Part shown: positions 1-8,029 of the stretch, in pieces
Layout of the letters: each line of letters begins with the position of its first letter
Numbering within the stretch: position 1 is the first letter of the stretch
Source: Mobiluncus sp034180645
GTDB lineage: Bacteria; Actinomycetota; Actinomycetes; Actinomycetales; Actinomycetaceae
Direction of reading: 5' to 3'
Assembly: GCF_034180645.1 (NCBI RefSeq)
Contig: NZ_JAXFNY010000021.1
Location: forward strand, 1 to 64,000
DNA: 64,000 bases
The notes under the pieces: model-generated
Seen by the model: the letters and a program-made list of their open reading frames with translations, nothing else
Databases searched by the model: none
What the model was told of the DNA's origin: nothing
Program-made: the position numbers and the translations under genes

Positions 1-347
1 AGCCAGAAAAACCTGACAAACACGGTCCTCATCAAATCAGAAAACCGCAAAAACACAAACAAAAGCACCCAAAAAAGGGCACCAAAAAACGCGTAAACAA
101 AAAACAAAACGCTATCGAGATCAAAACCAACAAACCCACTCGCGCGAAGTCCCCCTCGCACCGGGGAACCCGATTTCAGAGCACAGAAATCCCTCAGCGG
201 TTCATTCCGTAGCTTTGCCATCAGGCCCGATTTGCTACCCTACCGACTTAGTCAGTCGCAAGAGCAACGGATATATAACTTAGTAGGTTTCCTACACGGT
301 GTCAAATCGAAGTTAAACATCCGGGGTTTCCCCCAGTTTTCAACTGT
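1..347. other. A-rich gene-free stretch
   Basis: I see no gene here. The first 120 bases are strongly A-rich on the plus strand and the rest is mixed sequence. A small inverted repeat GTAGG-TTT-CCTAC at 283-295 lies downstream of the minus-strand exporter permease and could be a weak terminator, but it lacks a convincing T-run. A plus-strand open frame covering 232-522 overlaps the permease in antisense and has no family resemblance. Confidence 0.5.
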
Positions 348-1571
348 TTACGACACCGCTTCCCGACGCAAGGCATCCTTCAGTTTTATGCGTTCACCGG
401 TGGCCAAGATTCCCCTGCGGTACAGCCGCGCTCCCAGCCATACCAAAACCGGCAAAATCGCCAAGTTTATCAACATAGAGAGCCAGGGCTCCCACCACTC
501 CACGGTGGAGGAGGCAAGCTGACGTGCCGGCATCGCGTAGCAGTTAAGGAACGGAATTAGCGAGACCACTTTGATGAACACGCTTCCGGGAGTGAGTACC
601 GAGAAAATGGCGGCGTAGAACCCGCCCAACTGCAGCAAACTGAGCGGAAGCGTGGACTGGCCAACATCTTCTTGACGCGATGCCAGCGCTCCCGCCCCGG
701 CGAATAGCACCATATAGGTCGCTAAGCCCAAGATAAACCACACCAGGTACCAGCCGGAGAAACTGGCCAGGTCAATTCGGATTCCGCTGGTCAGACCCGA
801 AATTAACAAGGCCACCAGTCCGGCTGAGCCCATGATTACGATTTGCAGAGCTCCCAATAATGTGATGCCCAGAATCTTGCCGATGAGGAGCTGCTTAGGA
901 GTCACCGTAGAAACCAAAATTTCCACTATTCGTGAGGACTTTTCTTCGACTACCCCGTTAGCCACCAGTTGTCCCGACGCCATGACGACAATAAATAGCA
1001 AGGTAATTAGCACCATGACCACCAGGTAAGCAGCGAAGTTAAAGTCATCCCCGCTAGCCTCGGACTCTGAGATGTCTCTCACCTCGACCTGCACCTGCTG
1101 CATTTTCTGACCGATTTCCTGGAAACTACCGCCCAGATTCCCGATATACGAGCTCAACATGACGCTTTGCGCGGTGGAGTTAATCATCAACATCACCGTA
1201 GGAGAAGCCGGCCCATCGCTGAACACCACCGGTTTGTCCGCAGTGCCGCCAATCCCCAGGCTAATCTCCTTGTTTTGTACCGCCTGTTCCAATTCCTGAT
1301 CGTCGGCGTATCCCTTGACCTTATACATCGGCCCCATCGGGGAAGCCGTATTCAGAAAGGGATTCGTCTCGGGTTCAAAGGCCGGTGCGTAACTTTGAGT
1401 TTGGGTGGTCACGCCGATTTGTTCGGTGTCTGCCTCGGAGAGGTGAAAGAAATTTGCCAATCCCCCTGCAATTAACACCACCAGCACCACCACGATGGTA
1501 GAGATAATGGCAGATTTGGATTTCATTCGCACCGAGAACTCACGCCCGGCGATAATCATGATTTGTTTCAT
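348..1571 (-). CDS. ABC-2 type exporter permease (NatB/YhaP-like)
   Basis: Integral membrane subunit of an ABC exporter, 407 residues. One membrane segment near residues 23-43 is followed by a long extracytoplasmic stretch (about 45-175) and then five or six further segments (about 180-390). This is the topology of the ABC-2 permeases related to NatB and YhaP. It follows the ATPase gene on the same strand with a 4-base ATGA overlap, so the two are translationally coupled. In this family the substrate cannot be read from sequence; sodium, antibiotics or lipids are all possible. The coding strand carries one copy of the GGTACAAAA word (1273-1281) discussed in the findings. Family assignment is firm, substrate unknown. 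Confidence 0.88.
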   Translation of the reverse strand: MKQIMIIAGREFSVRMKSKSAIISTIVVVLVVLIAGGLANFFHLSEADTEQIGVTTQTQSYAPAFEPETNPFLNTASPMGPMYKVKGYADDQELEQAVQNKEISLGIGGTADKPVVFSDGPASPTVMLMINSTAQSVMLSSYIGNLGGSFQEIGQKMQQVQVEVRDISESEASGDDFNFAAYLVVMVLITLLFIVVMASGQLVANGVVEEKSSRIVEILVSTVTPKQLLIGKILGITLLGALQIVIMGSAGLVALLISGLTSGIRIDLASFSGWYLVWFILGLATYMVLFAGAGALASRQEDVGQSTLPLSLLQLGGFYAAIFSVLTPGSVFIKVVSLIPFLNCYAMPARQLASSTVEWWEPWLSMLINLAILPVLVWLGARLYRRGILATGERIKLKDALRREAVS

Positions 1572-2554
1572 TCCTGCCCCTCTTTCACGCCCTCAGTCTC
1601 GGCGCCGACCGTCGCGGTTACCTCGGATTTTGGTTCATTTTCCTCCACGGCGTTACGGAAGATTTCCGCCAGAGAAGGAATCACGGGGACGAATTCGGTA
1701 ACAGCCCCTGCTTCTACCGCTGCTTGCAGTATGGCGTGAGCCGTAGGGCTGTCAGAAAGAACCGGCACCAGCAAACCGCCAGGAATAAACTGTACCGACT
1801 GGTTTAATCTGCGAGTGGCCTCCACCCCCGCCGCCACGGCAGCTTCGTCGCCGCACAGCCTGACCACTGGAGTCCCGGCCTCACGCCGCAGCTTGTGAAC
1901 CTCACCCGAGGCAACTATGGAACCGCCCGAAAGAATCGATACGTGCGTACACAGCGACTCCACCAGGGACAGCTGATGCGACGAGAAAATGACCGGCACC
2001 CCTTGTACCGCGTACTCCCGCAACACCCCACTCATGACATCAACTGCCAGCGGATCCAAGCCCGAAAACGGTTCGTCGAGAATCAACATCACCGGATTGT
2101 GAACCAGCGCCGCCGCTAGCTGCACGCGCTGCTGGTTGCCGAGGGAAAGTTTTTCCACGTTATCTTTCAGCCGCTCGGACACTCCTAAACGATCAACCCA
2201 GTTGCGCGTCGATTGGCGTGCGGTACTTCGATTCTGGCCGTGCAATCTGGCGAAATATTCCAGCTGCTCGCCAACTTTCATCTTTGGATACAGGCCGCGT
2301 TCCTCCGGCATGTATCCAATGGAGGCCCGGACCGGGGCATCGATAGGTCTGTCCCCAAAGGTTACCCGTCCCCGATTCGCGCCAGTGATGCCCATCACGA
2401 TGCGCATGGTTGTGGTTTTCCCAGCTCCGTTCGCCCCCACGAAACCCATGACTTGACCAGGCTCCACGCTCATGGAAACACCTCGTAAAACGTCCCGCGT
2501 TTCAAAAGATTTGTACAAGCCCTCAATGCGCAGAGTTCTACTGTTTTGTTCCAA
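1568..2554 (-). CDS. ABC exporter ATP-binding protein (NatA/YhaQ-like)
   Basis: Cytoplasmic ATPase partner of the permease, 328 residues. The Walker A motif GANGAGKTT (about residues 38-46), the signature LSLGNQQR and the Walker B LILDEPFSGLDP are intact. About 90 extra C-terminal residues follow the nucleotide-binding domain, as in drug or sodium exporters of the NatA type. The start is TTG, preceded five to six bases upstream by GAGGGG. No ATG lies nearby, and the domain begins directly with LRIEGLYKSF. It is divergent from uppP, and the roughly 110-base gap must hold both promoters. Confidence 0.9.
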   Translation of the reverse strand: MEQNSRTLRIEGLYKSFETRDVLRGVSMSVEPGQVMGFVGANGAGKTTTMRIVMGITGANRGRVTFGDRPIDAPVRASIGYMPEERGLYPKMKVGEQLEYFARLHGQNRSTARQSTRNWVDRLGVSERLKDNVEKLSLGNQQRVQLAAALVHNPVMLILDEPFSGLDPLAVDVMSGVLREYAVQGVPVIFSSHQLSLVESLCTHVSILSGGSIVASGEVHKLRREAGTPVVRLCGDEAAVAAGVEATRRLNQSVQFIPGGLLVPVLSDSPTAHAILQAAVEAGAVTEFVPVIPSLAEIFRNAVEENEPKSEVTATVGAETEGVKEGQE

Positions 2555-2662
2555 AATTTCCCCTCACACCAGATTGTCAAGCCAAAACCAGGATACAATA
2601 ATCCCCCGGGCTTCCGGTTCCGTTTGTCAAGGTTTCACGATGCGACGTATAGGATAAAACCC

Positions 2663-3538
2663 ATGTCATGGTGGGAAGCGCTAATCCTCGGTATCGTCGA
2701 GGGCATTACAGAATACTTACCGGTCTCTTCGACAGGACACCTCACGATTACTGAATACCTGATGGGTAAACAAATCGATGACATAGGGATGGTTGCTTTT
2801 ACAGCGGTCATTCAAATCGGCGCCATCGCAGCGGCAGTACTGTATTTTTGGACCGACATTTGGCGCATCATCAAGGCTTGGGTGACAGGTTTGTTTCACA
2901 AGTCCGCCCGCCGCAATCCCGATTATCGCTTCGGTTGGGCCATCATCATTGGGTCTGTACCGATTGCCGTGGTGGGCTTGCTGTTTAAGGATTTTATCGA
3001 GACTGGCTTGCGTTCCATGTGGTTCGTAGCTGCCGGATTGGTGGTGTGGTCAGCAGTGTTGTTCGCTGCCGACCACTATGCGGCGCGCTTGGCGACAAAA
3101 ACTCCAGCTCCCGACTCACCGCAAGCAACGAAAACGGACAATGAAACCACTGTTATTCAGGCGCTCCTCATTGGCCTAATGCAATGTGTCTCGCTCATTC
3201 CCGGAGTTTCGAGATCCGGAGCCACGATTTCTGCGGGCCTGTTCCTGGGCTTTGACCGGGTTTTGGCGACTCGTTTATCTTTCTTCCTGGGGATTCCGGC
3301 GTTGGTTGCCGCGGGAACTCTGGAAGGAGTGAGCAACTTCGACACTATTGGCGCGACTGTAGGTTGGGTACCCACCATTTTGGGGCTGGTCATGTCGTTT
3401 GTGATCGGGTACGTATCTATCGCCTGGTTACTGAAGTTTGTCTCGAAGCACAGTTTTAACTCCTTCATCATCTATCGTCTGTGCATTGGCGGGCTCATCG
3501 CAGTGCTGCTGATTTCCGGCATTATCCCGGCAAACTGA
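2663..3538 (+). CDS. uppP: Undecaprenyl-diphosphatase (BacA/UppP)
   Basis: Dephosphorylates undecaprenyl pyrophosphate at the membrane, recycling the lipid carrier for peptidoglycan and other envelope polymers; also gives bacitracin tolerance in the family. The 291-residue protein carries both family signatures: EGITEYLPVSSTGH near the N-terminus (residues 13-26) and PGVSRSGAT in the second half. Eight hydrophobic segments are visible. I chose ATG 2663 because the protein then starts MSWWEALILGIVEG, as in homologues, with AGGA eight bases upstream; the open frame extends 39 codons further but that part resembles nothing. The marC-like gene follows after 20 bases, so they may be cotranscribed. 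Confidence 0.95.
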   Translation: MSWWEALILGIVEGITEYLPVSSTGHLTITEYLMGKQIDDIGMVAFTAVIQIGAIAAAVLYFWTDIWRIIKAWVTGLFHKSARRNPDYRFGWAIIIGSVPIAVVGLLFKDFIETGLRSMWFVAAGLVVWSAVLFAADHYAARLATKTPAPDSPQATKTDNETTVIQALLIGLMQCVSLIPGVSRSGATISAGLFLGFDRVLATRLSFFLGIPALVAAGTLEGVSNFDTIGATVGWVPTILGLVMSFVIGYVSIAWLLKFVSKHSFNSFIIYRLCIGGLIAVLLISGIIPAN

Positions 3539-3558
3539 TTTCAGGTATCGTGGAGTCC

Positions 3559-4185
3559 ATGAAAACTGAACTGGGGTTGTTTATCTCTACATTCACCACA
3601 TTGTTTGTAATCATCGATCCCTTTGGGAACCTCCCCGTGTTCATGTCTCTAACCAAAAATCTCCCCAAGAAACAGCGTCAAACCGTCGCTTGGCAGGCTA
3701 ACCTGTTGGCGATTATCATCCTGTTCGTATTCGGGTTCTTTGGCTTTCAGCTGTTCGGCCTGTTGGGAATCAGTCCCGCAGCTTTACAGATTTCCGGCGG
3801 ACTGCTGCTGTTGATTGTGGCTCTGCAACTGTTGACCGGTGCGGAGGGAACTGTCGGCGAAGAGGGGGGCTCGTTGAATATCGCCGCCGTTCCTTTGGGT
3901 ACTCCCCTGTTGGCAGGACCGGGAGCAATAGTAGCTCTGATGGTGGCCATGGGACACGCCGGACAGCATCCCCTGTCCGTTATCGCGGTGACCGGTGGAA
4001 CCCTCGCTGTGATGTTCACCTCGTGGCTCGCTATGCATTTTGCTACGCCTATCATCCGATTCCTAGGCGATTCTGGCGTCGCGGTGATGACGCGATTGGC
4101 GGGCATGCTGCTCGCCGCCATCGCGGTGGAGCTGATGATTAGCGGTGTCATTTCGGTAGTACAGGACGTAGCTAAAACCCTATAG
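3559..4185 (+). CDS. MarC family integral membrane protein
   Basis: 208-residue membrane protein of the MarC family (UPF0056), with six hydrophobic segments in two related halves. The characteristic FVIIDPFGNLPVF lies near residue 15-27 and GTPLLAGPGAIVAL in the middle. The physiological role of the family is not settled; the old link with multiple antibiotic resistance was withdrawn, and amino-acid export has been suggested for some members. The start at ATG 3559 gives the usual family N-terminus; the frame extends upstream into the end of uppP. It lies 20 bases after uppP, which suggests a two-gene transcript. Confidence 0.9.
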   Translation: MKTELGLFISTFTTLFVIIDPFGNLPVFMSLTKNLPKKQRQTVAWQANLLAIIILFVFGFFGFQLFGLLGISPAALQISGGLLLLIVALQLLTGAEGTVGEEGGSLNIAAVPLGTPLLAGPGAIVALMVAMGHAGQHPLSVIAVTGGTLAVMFTSWLAMHFATPIIRFLGDSGVAVMTRLAGMLLAAIAVELMISGVISVVQDVAKTL

Positions 4186-4326
4186 AAATCGATAAGAAAT
4201 AAATTATACCTAAATTTTGTATTCTATTTTTCTGACGAATACAGGCTCTTCCCGGATTAACTCCGCGCGCTCCTTACGAAATTGAACTAAGCTGAAGCGG
4301 CTATACATCGAGGCGACGCTTCGCGA

Positions 4327-4352
4327 TTAGGCGAAACCGCGGCTTCGCCTAA
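4327..4352. promoter_or_regulatory. 26-bp perfect inverted repeat before the alcohol dehydrogenase
   Basis: TTAGGCGAA and TTCGCCTAA form perfect 9-base arms around an 8-base centre that itself contains CCGCGG. The repeat ends about 6 bases before the GAGGAGG-type ribosome binding site and 17 bases before the ATG at 4370. It could be an operator or an RNA hairpin in the leader. It is too close to the start codon, and has no T-run, to be a terminator. It differs from the 19-bp DtxR box in spacing and centre. Confidence 0.55.
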
Positions 4353-4369
4353 ATCCGAGGAGGAGAACA

Positions 4370-5416
4370 ATGACGCAAGTAAAAGCCTACGCGATGGACG
4401 GGCCCGATCAGCCATTTCACCCGACAATCTTGAAACGCCGTGAGCCCGGCGCTACCGAGGTGTATTTCGAAGTGAAATATGCCGGGGTCTGTCACTCCGA
4501 TATCCACACGGGCCGCGGCGAATGGGGGTCAGTCATCTATCCGCTTACGCCGGGCCATGAAATTGCGGGCATTGTTACTAAGATTGGAACGAACGTTACA
4601 AAGTTTAAAGTTGGCGATCGCGTCGGCGTGGGCTGCTTCGTGGATTCCTGCGGACACTGCGAGACTTGCCAAGCTGGCAGCGAACAGTTTTGTCGCAACG
4701 ACGGGGGCACCATCTGGACTTATAACTGCGTGGGCCGTGATGGACTGCCCACGGCTGGAGGCTACTCGCAGGGAATCACCGTTGAACAAGACTATATTTG
4801 CCACATTCCGGATTCCATCCCCCTGGACAAAGCCGCTCCGATTATGTGTGCGGGTATCACCTTGTACTCCCCTCTGACTCGCTGGGGCGCAGGACCCGGC
4901 AAGAAGGTTGCTATCGTGGGAATGGGCGGCCTGGGCCACATGGGGGTCCAGATTTCTGCCGCTCTGGGGGCAGAGACTCACGTCATCTCGCGCACACGCG
5001 CCAAAGAGGCTGACGCGCTCCGGTTCGGAGCTGTAGAACTTCACCCAACTTCTGAGCCGGGCACCTGGGAGTCGATGGCAGGACAGTTTGATCTGGTTGT
5101 TTCCACGCTGAGCGATGGGGTGGAACTTGACGACCTGGTTGCTTGCGTGAAACCTGAGGGTGTGGTGGCAGTGGTCGGGCTGCCCGAGCACAGGCAAGAA
5201 TTCTTGATGCGCAATATCGTCAATGATCAAAAGGTTATCACCGGTTCCAACATCGGTAGCATTGGCAAGACTCAGGAAGTACTGGATTTTTGTGCCGAGC
5301 ATGACATCGCTCCCCAGATTGAAATCATCAGCGGGGACAAAATCAACGAGGCCTGGGATAACGTCGTGGATGCCAAGGTGCGCTACCGCTACGTGATTGA
5401 TACCTCAACTTTCTGA
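4370..5416 (+). CDS. Zinc-dependent NAD(P) alcohol dehydrogenase (YahK/cinnamyl-type)
   Basis: 348-residue medium-chain dehydrogenase that interconverts alcohols and aldehydes. Catalytic zinc ligands are in GVCHSDIHTGRGEWG (Cys about 41) and GHE (about 63-65). The structural zinc site is the four-cysteine lobe CGHCETCQAGSEQFC. The Rossmann loop GMGGLGHMGVQ binds the cofactor, and NADP is favoured in the YahK/cinnamyl subgroup. A strong GAGGAGGAG ribosome binding site precedes ATG 4370. The gene appears monocistronic: a 184-base AT-rich gap with an inverted repeat precedes it, and it converges on the GtrA-like gene with a 12-base overlap of the coding ends. The physiological substrate is unknown. 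Confidence 0.93.
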   Translation: MTQVKAYAMDGPDQPFHPTILKRREPGATEVYFEVKYAGVCHSDIHTGRGEWGSVIYPLTPGHEIAGIVTKIGTNVTKFKVGDRVGVGCFVDSCGHCETCQAGSEQFCRNDGGTIWTYNCVGRDGLPTAGGYSQGITVEQDYICHIPDSIPLDKAAPIMCAGITLYSPLTRWGAGPGKKVAIVGMGGLGHMGVQISAALGAETHVISRTRAKEADALRFGAVELHPTSEPGTWESMAGQFDLVVSTLSDGVELDDLVACVKPEGVVAVVGLPEHRQEFLMRNIVNDQKVITGSNIGSIGKTQEVLDFCAEHDIAPQIEIISGDKINEAWDNVVDAKVRYRYVIDTSTF

Positions 5417-5842
5417 TTCACGCGAGTCTAAAAAGATTTTCCGCGTCACAAAATTCCACACCGCGACAACCAGGGTGGCAAGGATTTTTGTGATGAGAGG
5501 GTCGATGCAAAACACGACATCGCCGACGTAGAGCATGATTTCGTTGATGCCTAAGCCGATGACGGCACCTACGAAGAAGAGGATGATTTCACGTCGGCGA
5601 GTCATGTCGCTTTTGTGTCTGAAAACATAGCGCATGGATGCTGCGTAGTTAAAGGCCAGAGACACACAAAAAGAGATAACCGCCGAGATGAGGTAATGAA
5701 TTCCTACGATTTTGTACAGAAAAGCAAAAAGTGCATAGTCGATAAAGAAAGCCAATAATCCGACAATCCCGAAACCGATAATCTGTTTGCACAGATGCCG
5801 CAGCTTCTTCCAGAGATGAGACGATTGCGGTGCTGTGGCCAT
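5405..5842 (-). CDS. GtrA-like membrane protein
   Basis: 145-residue protein with four hydrophobic segments (about residues 22-40, 48-68, 85-105 and 115-133) and the family features FGIVGLLAFFIDYALF, FNY and R-RYVF. GtrA-family proteins are thought to help move polyprenyl-linked sugars across the membrane for O-antigen, teichoic acid or arabinogalactan modification. Its 3' end overlaps the alcohol dehydrogenase by 12 bases on the opposite strand. Upstream is the terminator of the tRNA-Ala gene, so it should have its own promoter in the short gap at 5843-5870. The N-terminus starts MATAPQSSHLW. Confidence 0.85.
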   Translation of the reverse strand: MATAPQSSHLWKKLRHLCKQIIGFGIVGLLAFFIDYALFAFLYKIVGIHYLISAVISFCVSLAFNYAASMRYVFRHKSDMTRRREIILFFVGAVIGLGINEIMLYVGDVVFCIDPLITKILATLVVAVWNFVTRKIFLDSRESES

Positions 5843-5870
5843 TTCCGTGTGCTCGACTGTTGTTTACGAC

Positions 5871-5904
5871 AAAAAATCGGAATCGGTTTCGTCCGATTCC
5901 GATT
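5871..5904 (-). terminator. Intrinsic terminator of tRNA-Ala
   Basis: A perfect 12-bp stem (AATCGGAATCGG with CCGATTCCGATT) encloses a 6-base loop at 5875-5904. On the minus strand it is followed directly by TTTT. It starts 8 bases beyond the 3' end of the minus-strand tRNA-Ala gene. Confidence 0.9.
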
Positions 5905-5911
5905 CCTATCG

Positions 5912-5984
5912 TGGAGCATAGGGGATTCGAACCCCTGACCTCAACATTGCGAACGTTGCGCGCTACCAACTGCGCCAATGCCCC
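5912..5984 (-). tRNA. tRNA-Ala (anticodon CGC)
   Basis: 73-base gene that folds into the full cloverleaf: acceptor GGGGCAT/ATGCTCC, D-stem GCGC/GCGC, anticodon stem CAACG/TGTTG with loop TTCGCAA, and the T-arm with GGTTCGAATCC. Anticodon CGC reads the alanine codon GCG. The CCA end is not encoded. A strong terminator follows. Confidence 0.95.
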
Positions 5985-6085
5985 GGTTCGTATAGATTGT
6001 AGCGGTTGGAGGGACTAACTTCCAATTTTCCCGGCCCTTTAGACAGGCCCGCAAAAATGCGCCGGAGATTGAACGAAAATGCGCT

Positions 6086-7285
6086 TTAGTCTCCGCTGGC
6101 GCGACGCCGCTCCAGGATGCTCTCCAAGTCCACCGGAGCCGCACTGACGTCTTCTGCGGCCAGAGCCTCACCGGCAGGCAGAATCTGGGCTGTCTGGGGA
6201 CGCATGGGTACCGGGGCATATTGCCAATCGGCACGAAAATCTTGCTCCACCACTACCTGGCGGATTGCACCAGTCTTAAGCGTGTAGGACGGGGTCGGTA
6301 AATCAGCGGGATTCCACTTTGTGGTGGTTTCCTGCACAGTTTCAACAGGATTCTCAGCGCTTTCAATACCGGGCGCGGTCTCGGATTTGGCATTTTCGCT
6401 GCGGCGGTGGTCTGGCTTTTCTGCCGGAACCTGAGCTTCAGCATTGGTGTCATTTTTTACCGGACGTTCAATATCGGTGCGGCAGTCCGCTTCTTCGACC
6501 AGGCTCACCGCCGTGGCAGGGGCGGCTTCATTAGCTATCCGGACCGCTTGAGCCAGCGTACCGGACGCCGGTTTTCCTCCCGCTAGCGAAGCCGCAGCGA
6601 CCTTGGCCCACTGCTTAGCTCCGCGCATCCCGACGGACTGCAAGGCCGCGCGCCCCGCGGGGCTTTGCGCCAAACGCTTTTCGAGAACTCGAATGGACTG
6701 CTGGAATTGACGATCCTGCTCGCGACCGCGCTTTGCCGCTATCGTTCCCCAGGAAATAGTCGCGGCGATGCCCAATATGGGCGCCACCAGCACCCACCAC
6801 GCCAGGAAACCAGTGGCCGCAAGGGCGCTGACTATCGCCAAAGCTAGCACCATGCCACCCAACAATCCAGCACGACGACGGGCCGAAGTAACACGATTGG
6901 AAGCTGCGGCCGCACGGTCGGCTTTCACTTCTGTGTAGGCTCTCAAATCCTGAGCCATTTTAATGGGACGAGTCGCCGCACGTCCGAGTTTACCTTGGTT
7001 TTTATGCAGAGCTACCTCGACGGAGTGCGGTTGTTTAACCTGTTGGTCCAAGTCCAAAAGGCGCACCCCGTCCGAAAAACGATCATCATTTCGGGCTTGA
7101 CCCATCAGACGTCGCGATTTGGCCACCTGCGGCAATAGCACCACGGTGACCACCAGTGTCAGGCCTAAAAGAATCCATGCAGAGATACCCACAAACCCAA
7201 AATAACGACCGGGCGGTACAAAAGGGTCACGCCACTCCGTACTCCCCTCGGAATACCACAGTTTGACCAGCGACGAAAACCTCAA
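6086..7285 (-). CDS. SepX/GlpR-like divisome membrane protein
   Basis: 399-residue protein with one N-terminal membrane segment (about residues 30-53), then a conserved basic region with the short motif DDRFS (about 67-71), and two adjacent membrane segments near 140-185. The rest is a long hydrophilic Ala/Pro/Glu-rich tail. Position and architecture match the gene after rimJ in mycobacteria, corynebacteria and streptomycetes. There the product (SepX in Streptomyces, GlpR in Corynebacterium) is a membrane partner of the gephyrin-like Glp and acts at the septum. The start is uncertain: the only open candidate is TTG 7285 without a clear ribosome binding site. One FVPPG stretch near residue 22-26 carries the TTTTGTACC word. 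Function is inferred from neighbourhood. Confidence 0.75.
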   Translation of the reverse strand: MRFSSLVKLWYSEGSTEWRDPFVPPGRYFGFVGISAWILLGLTLVVTVVLLPQVAKSRRLMGQARNDDRFSDGVRLLDLDQQVKQPHSVEVALHKNQGKLGRAATRPIKMAQDLRAYTEVKADRAAAASNRVTSARRRAGLLGGMVLALAIVSALAATGFLAWWVLVAPILGIAATISWGTIAAKRGREQDRQFQQSIRVLEKRLAQSPAGRAALQSVGMRGAKQWAKVAAASLAGGKPASGTLAQAVRIANEAAPATAVSLVEEADCRTDIERPVKNDTNAEAQVPAEKPDHRRSENAKSETAPGIESAENPVETVQETTTKWNPADLPTPSYTLKTGAIRQVVVEQDFRADWQYAPVPMRPQTAQILPAGEALAAEDVSAAPVDLESILERRRASGD

Positions 7286-7359
7286 CAGTTAACAGGCGCC
7301 ACACCGCTAACACCGTTCACACCGTTTCGCTAACTATTTTTAACTGGCAACTAGCCGCG

Positions 7360-8019
7360 CTAACGTGCCGTCTCTAACCTGGCCACCGTGCTGCCGGGAT
7401 GCCATTCTTCCGTAGTAATCGCGAAAGAACTATGATCACGCCACGCCCCATCAATGTAGAGAAAACGCTGACGCAATCCTTCATAGCGCAGACCGAGCTT
7501 TTCTACGACCCGCAACGAGGGACTATTTTCCGGCCGAATATTGACTTCCAAACGATGCAGACCGTAAGAGGCAAAGCCCCAATCGATGACCATAGCAAGA
7601 GCCAGTGGAGTCAGACCCCGACCGGCGAAGCGAGAGTTAATCCAATAGCCCAGGGCGGCACTCATCTCAGCACCACGATGCACAGAGCTGAGAGAAATTT
7701 GACCAACTAGACGCCCCTCGGCAACGATTCCGAAATACATCCCCTGCCCCAAGCGCGCGGTGCGTGCAGCATCTTTCACGAACTCATCAATACTGACCGG
7801 GTGACCCAACCCCGGCGGTGCTCCAGCTTCCCAAGGTGCCAGCCATGCCCGGTCGCCCATTCGCAACTTCTCGATAGCGATGAAGTCGCGCCCCTTTAGC
7901 TGGCGCACTTCCAACCAATCGAAATCTGTCTGTAAACCTCGTTGTTTCAGGTTTTCTTCCCGGATAATAACCCGTCGGTACGCCCCCGGATAAACGGTTT
8001 CACCTCGCAAATTACGCAT
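7360..8019 (-). CDS. GNAT acetyltransferase, RimJ/RimL type
   Basis: 219-residue N-acetyltransferase of the RimJ/RimL group. These enzymes acetylate N-terminal residues of proteins using acetyl-CoA. The family core is visible: LGYWINSRFAGRGLTPLAL, where the R-x-x-G-x-(G/T) loop binds acetyl-CoA, and RLEVNIRPENSPSLRVVEKLG. The start ATG 8019 lies 10 bases after the moeA stop; a longer frame reaching into moeA is unlikely. It is the third gene of galU-moeA-rimJ-sepX, an order conserved across actinobacteria. The actual target in this setting is not known. Confidence 0.88.
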   Translation of the reverse strand: MRNLRGETVYPGAYRRVIIREENLKQRGLQTDFDWLEVRQLKGRDFIAIEKLRMGDRAWLAPWEAGAPPGLGHPVSIDEFVKDAARTARLGQGMYFGIVAEGRLVGQISLSSVHRGAEMSAALGYWINSRFAGRGLTPLALAMVIDWGFASYGLHRLEVNIRPENSPSLRVVEKLGLRYEGLRQRFLYIDGAWRDHSSFAITTEEWHPGSTVARLETAR

Positions 8020-8029
8020 TTTGTAACGC

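Noticed and set aside
4327..4352. Reading the TTAGGC...GCCTAA dyad as a DtxR/IdeR iron box
   Set aside because: The box has 19 bp with a defined centre (TTAGGTTAGSCTAACCTAA); here the arms are 26 bp end to end with an unrelated GC centre.
4529..5302. A 257-codon open frame antisense to the alcohol dehydrogenase
   Set aside because: The dehydrogenase on the other strand is certain; the antisense product shows no motif.
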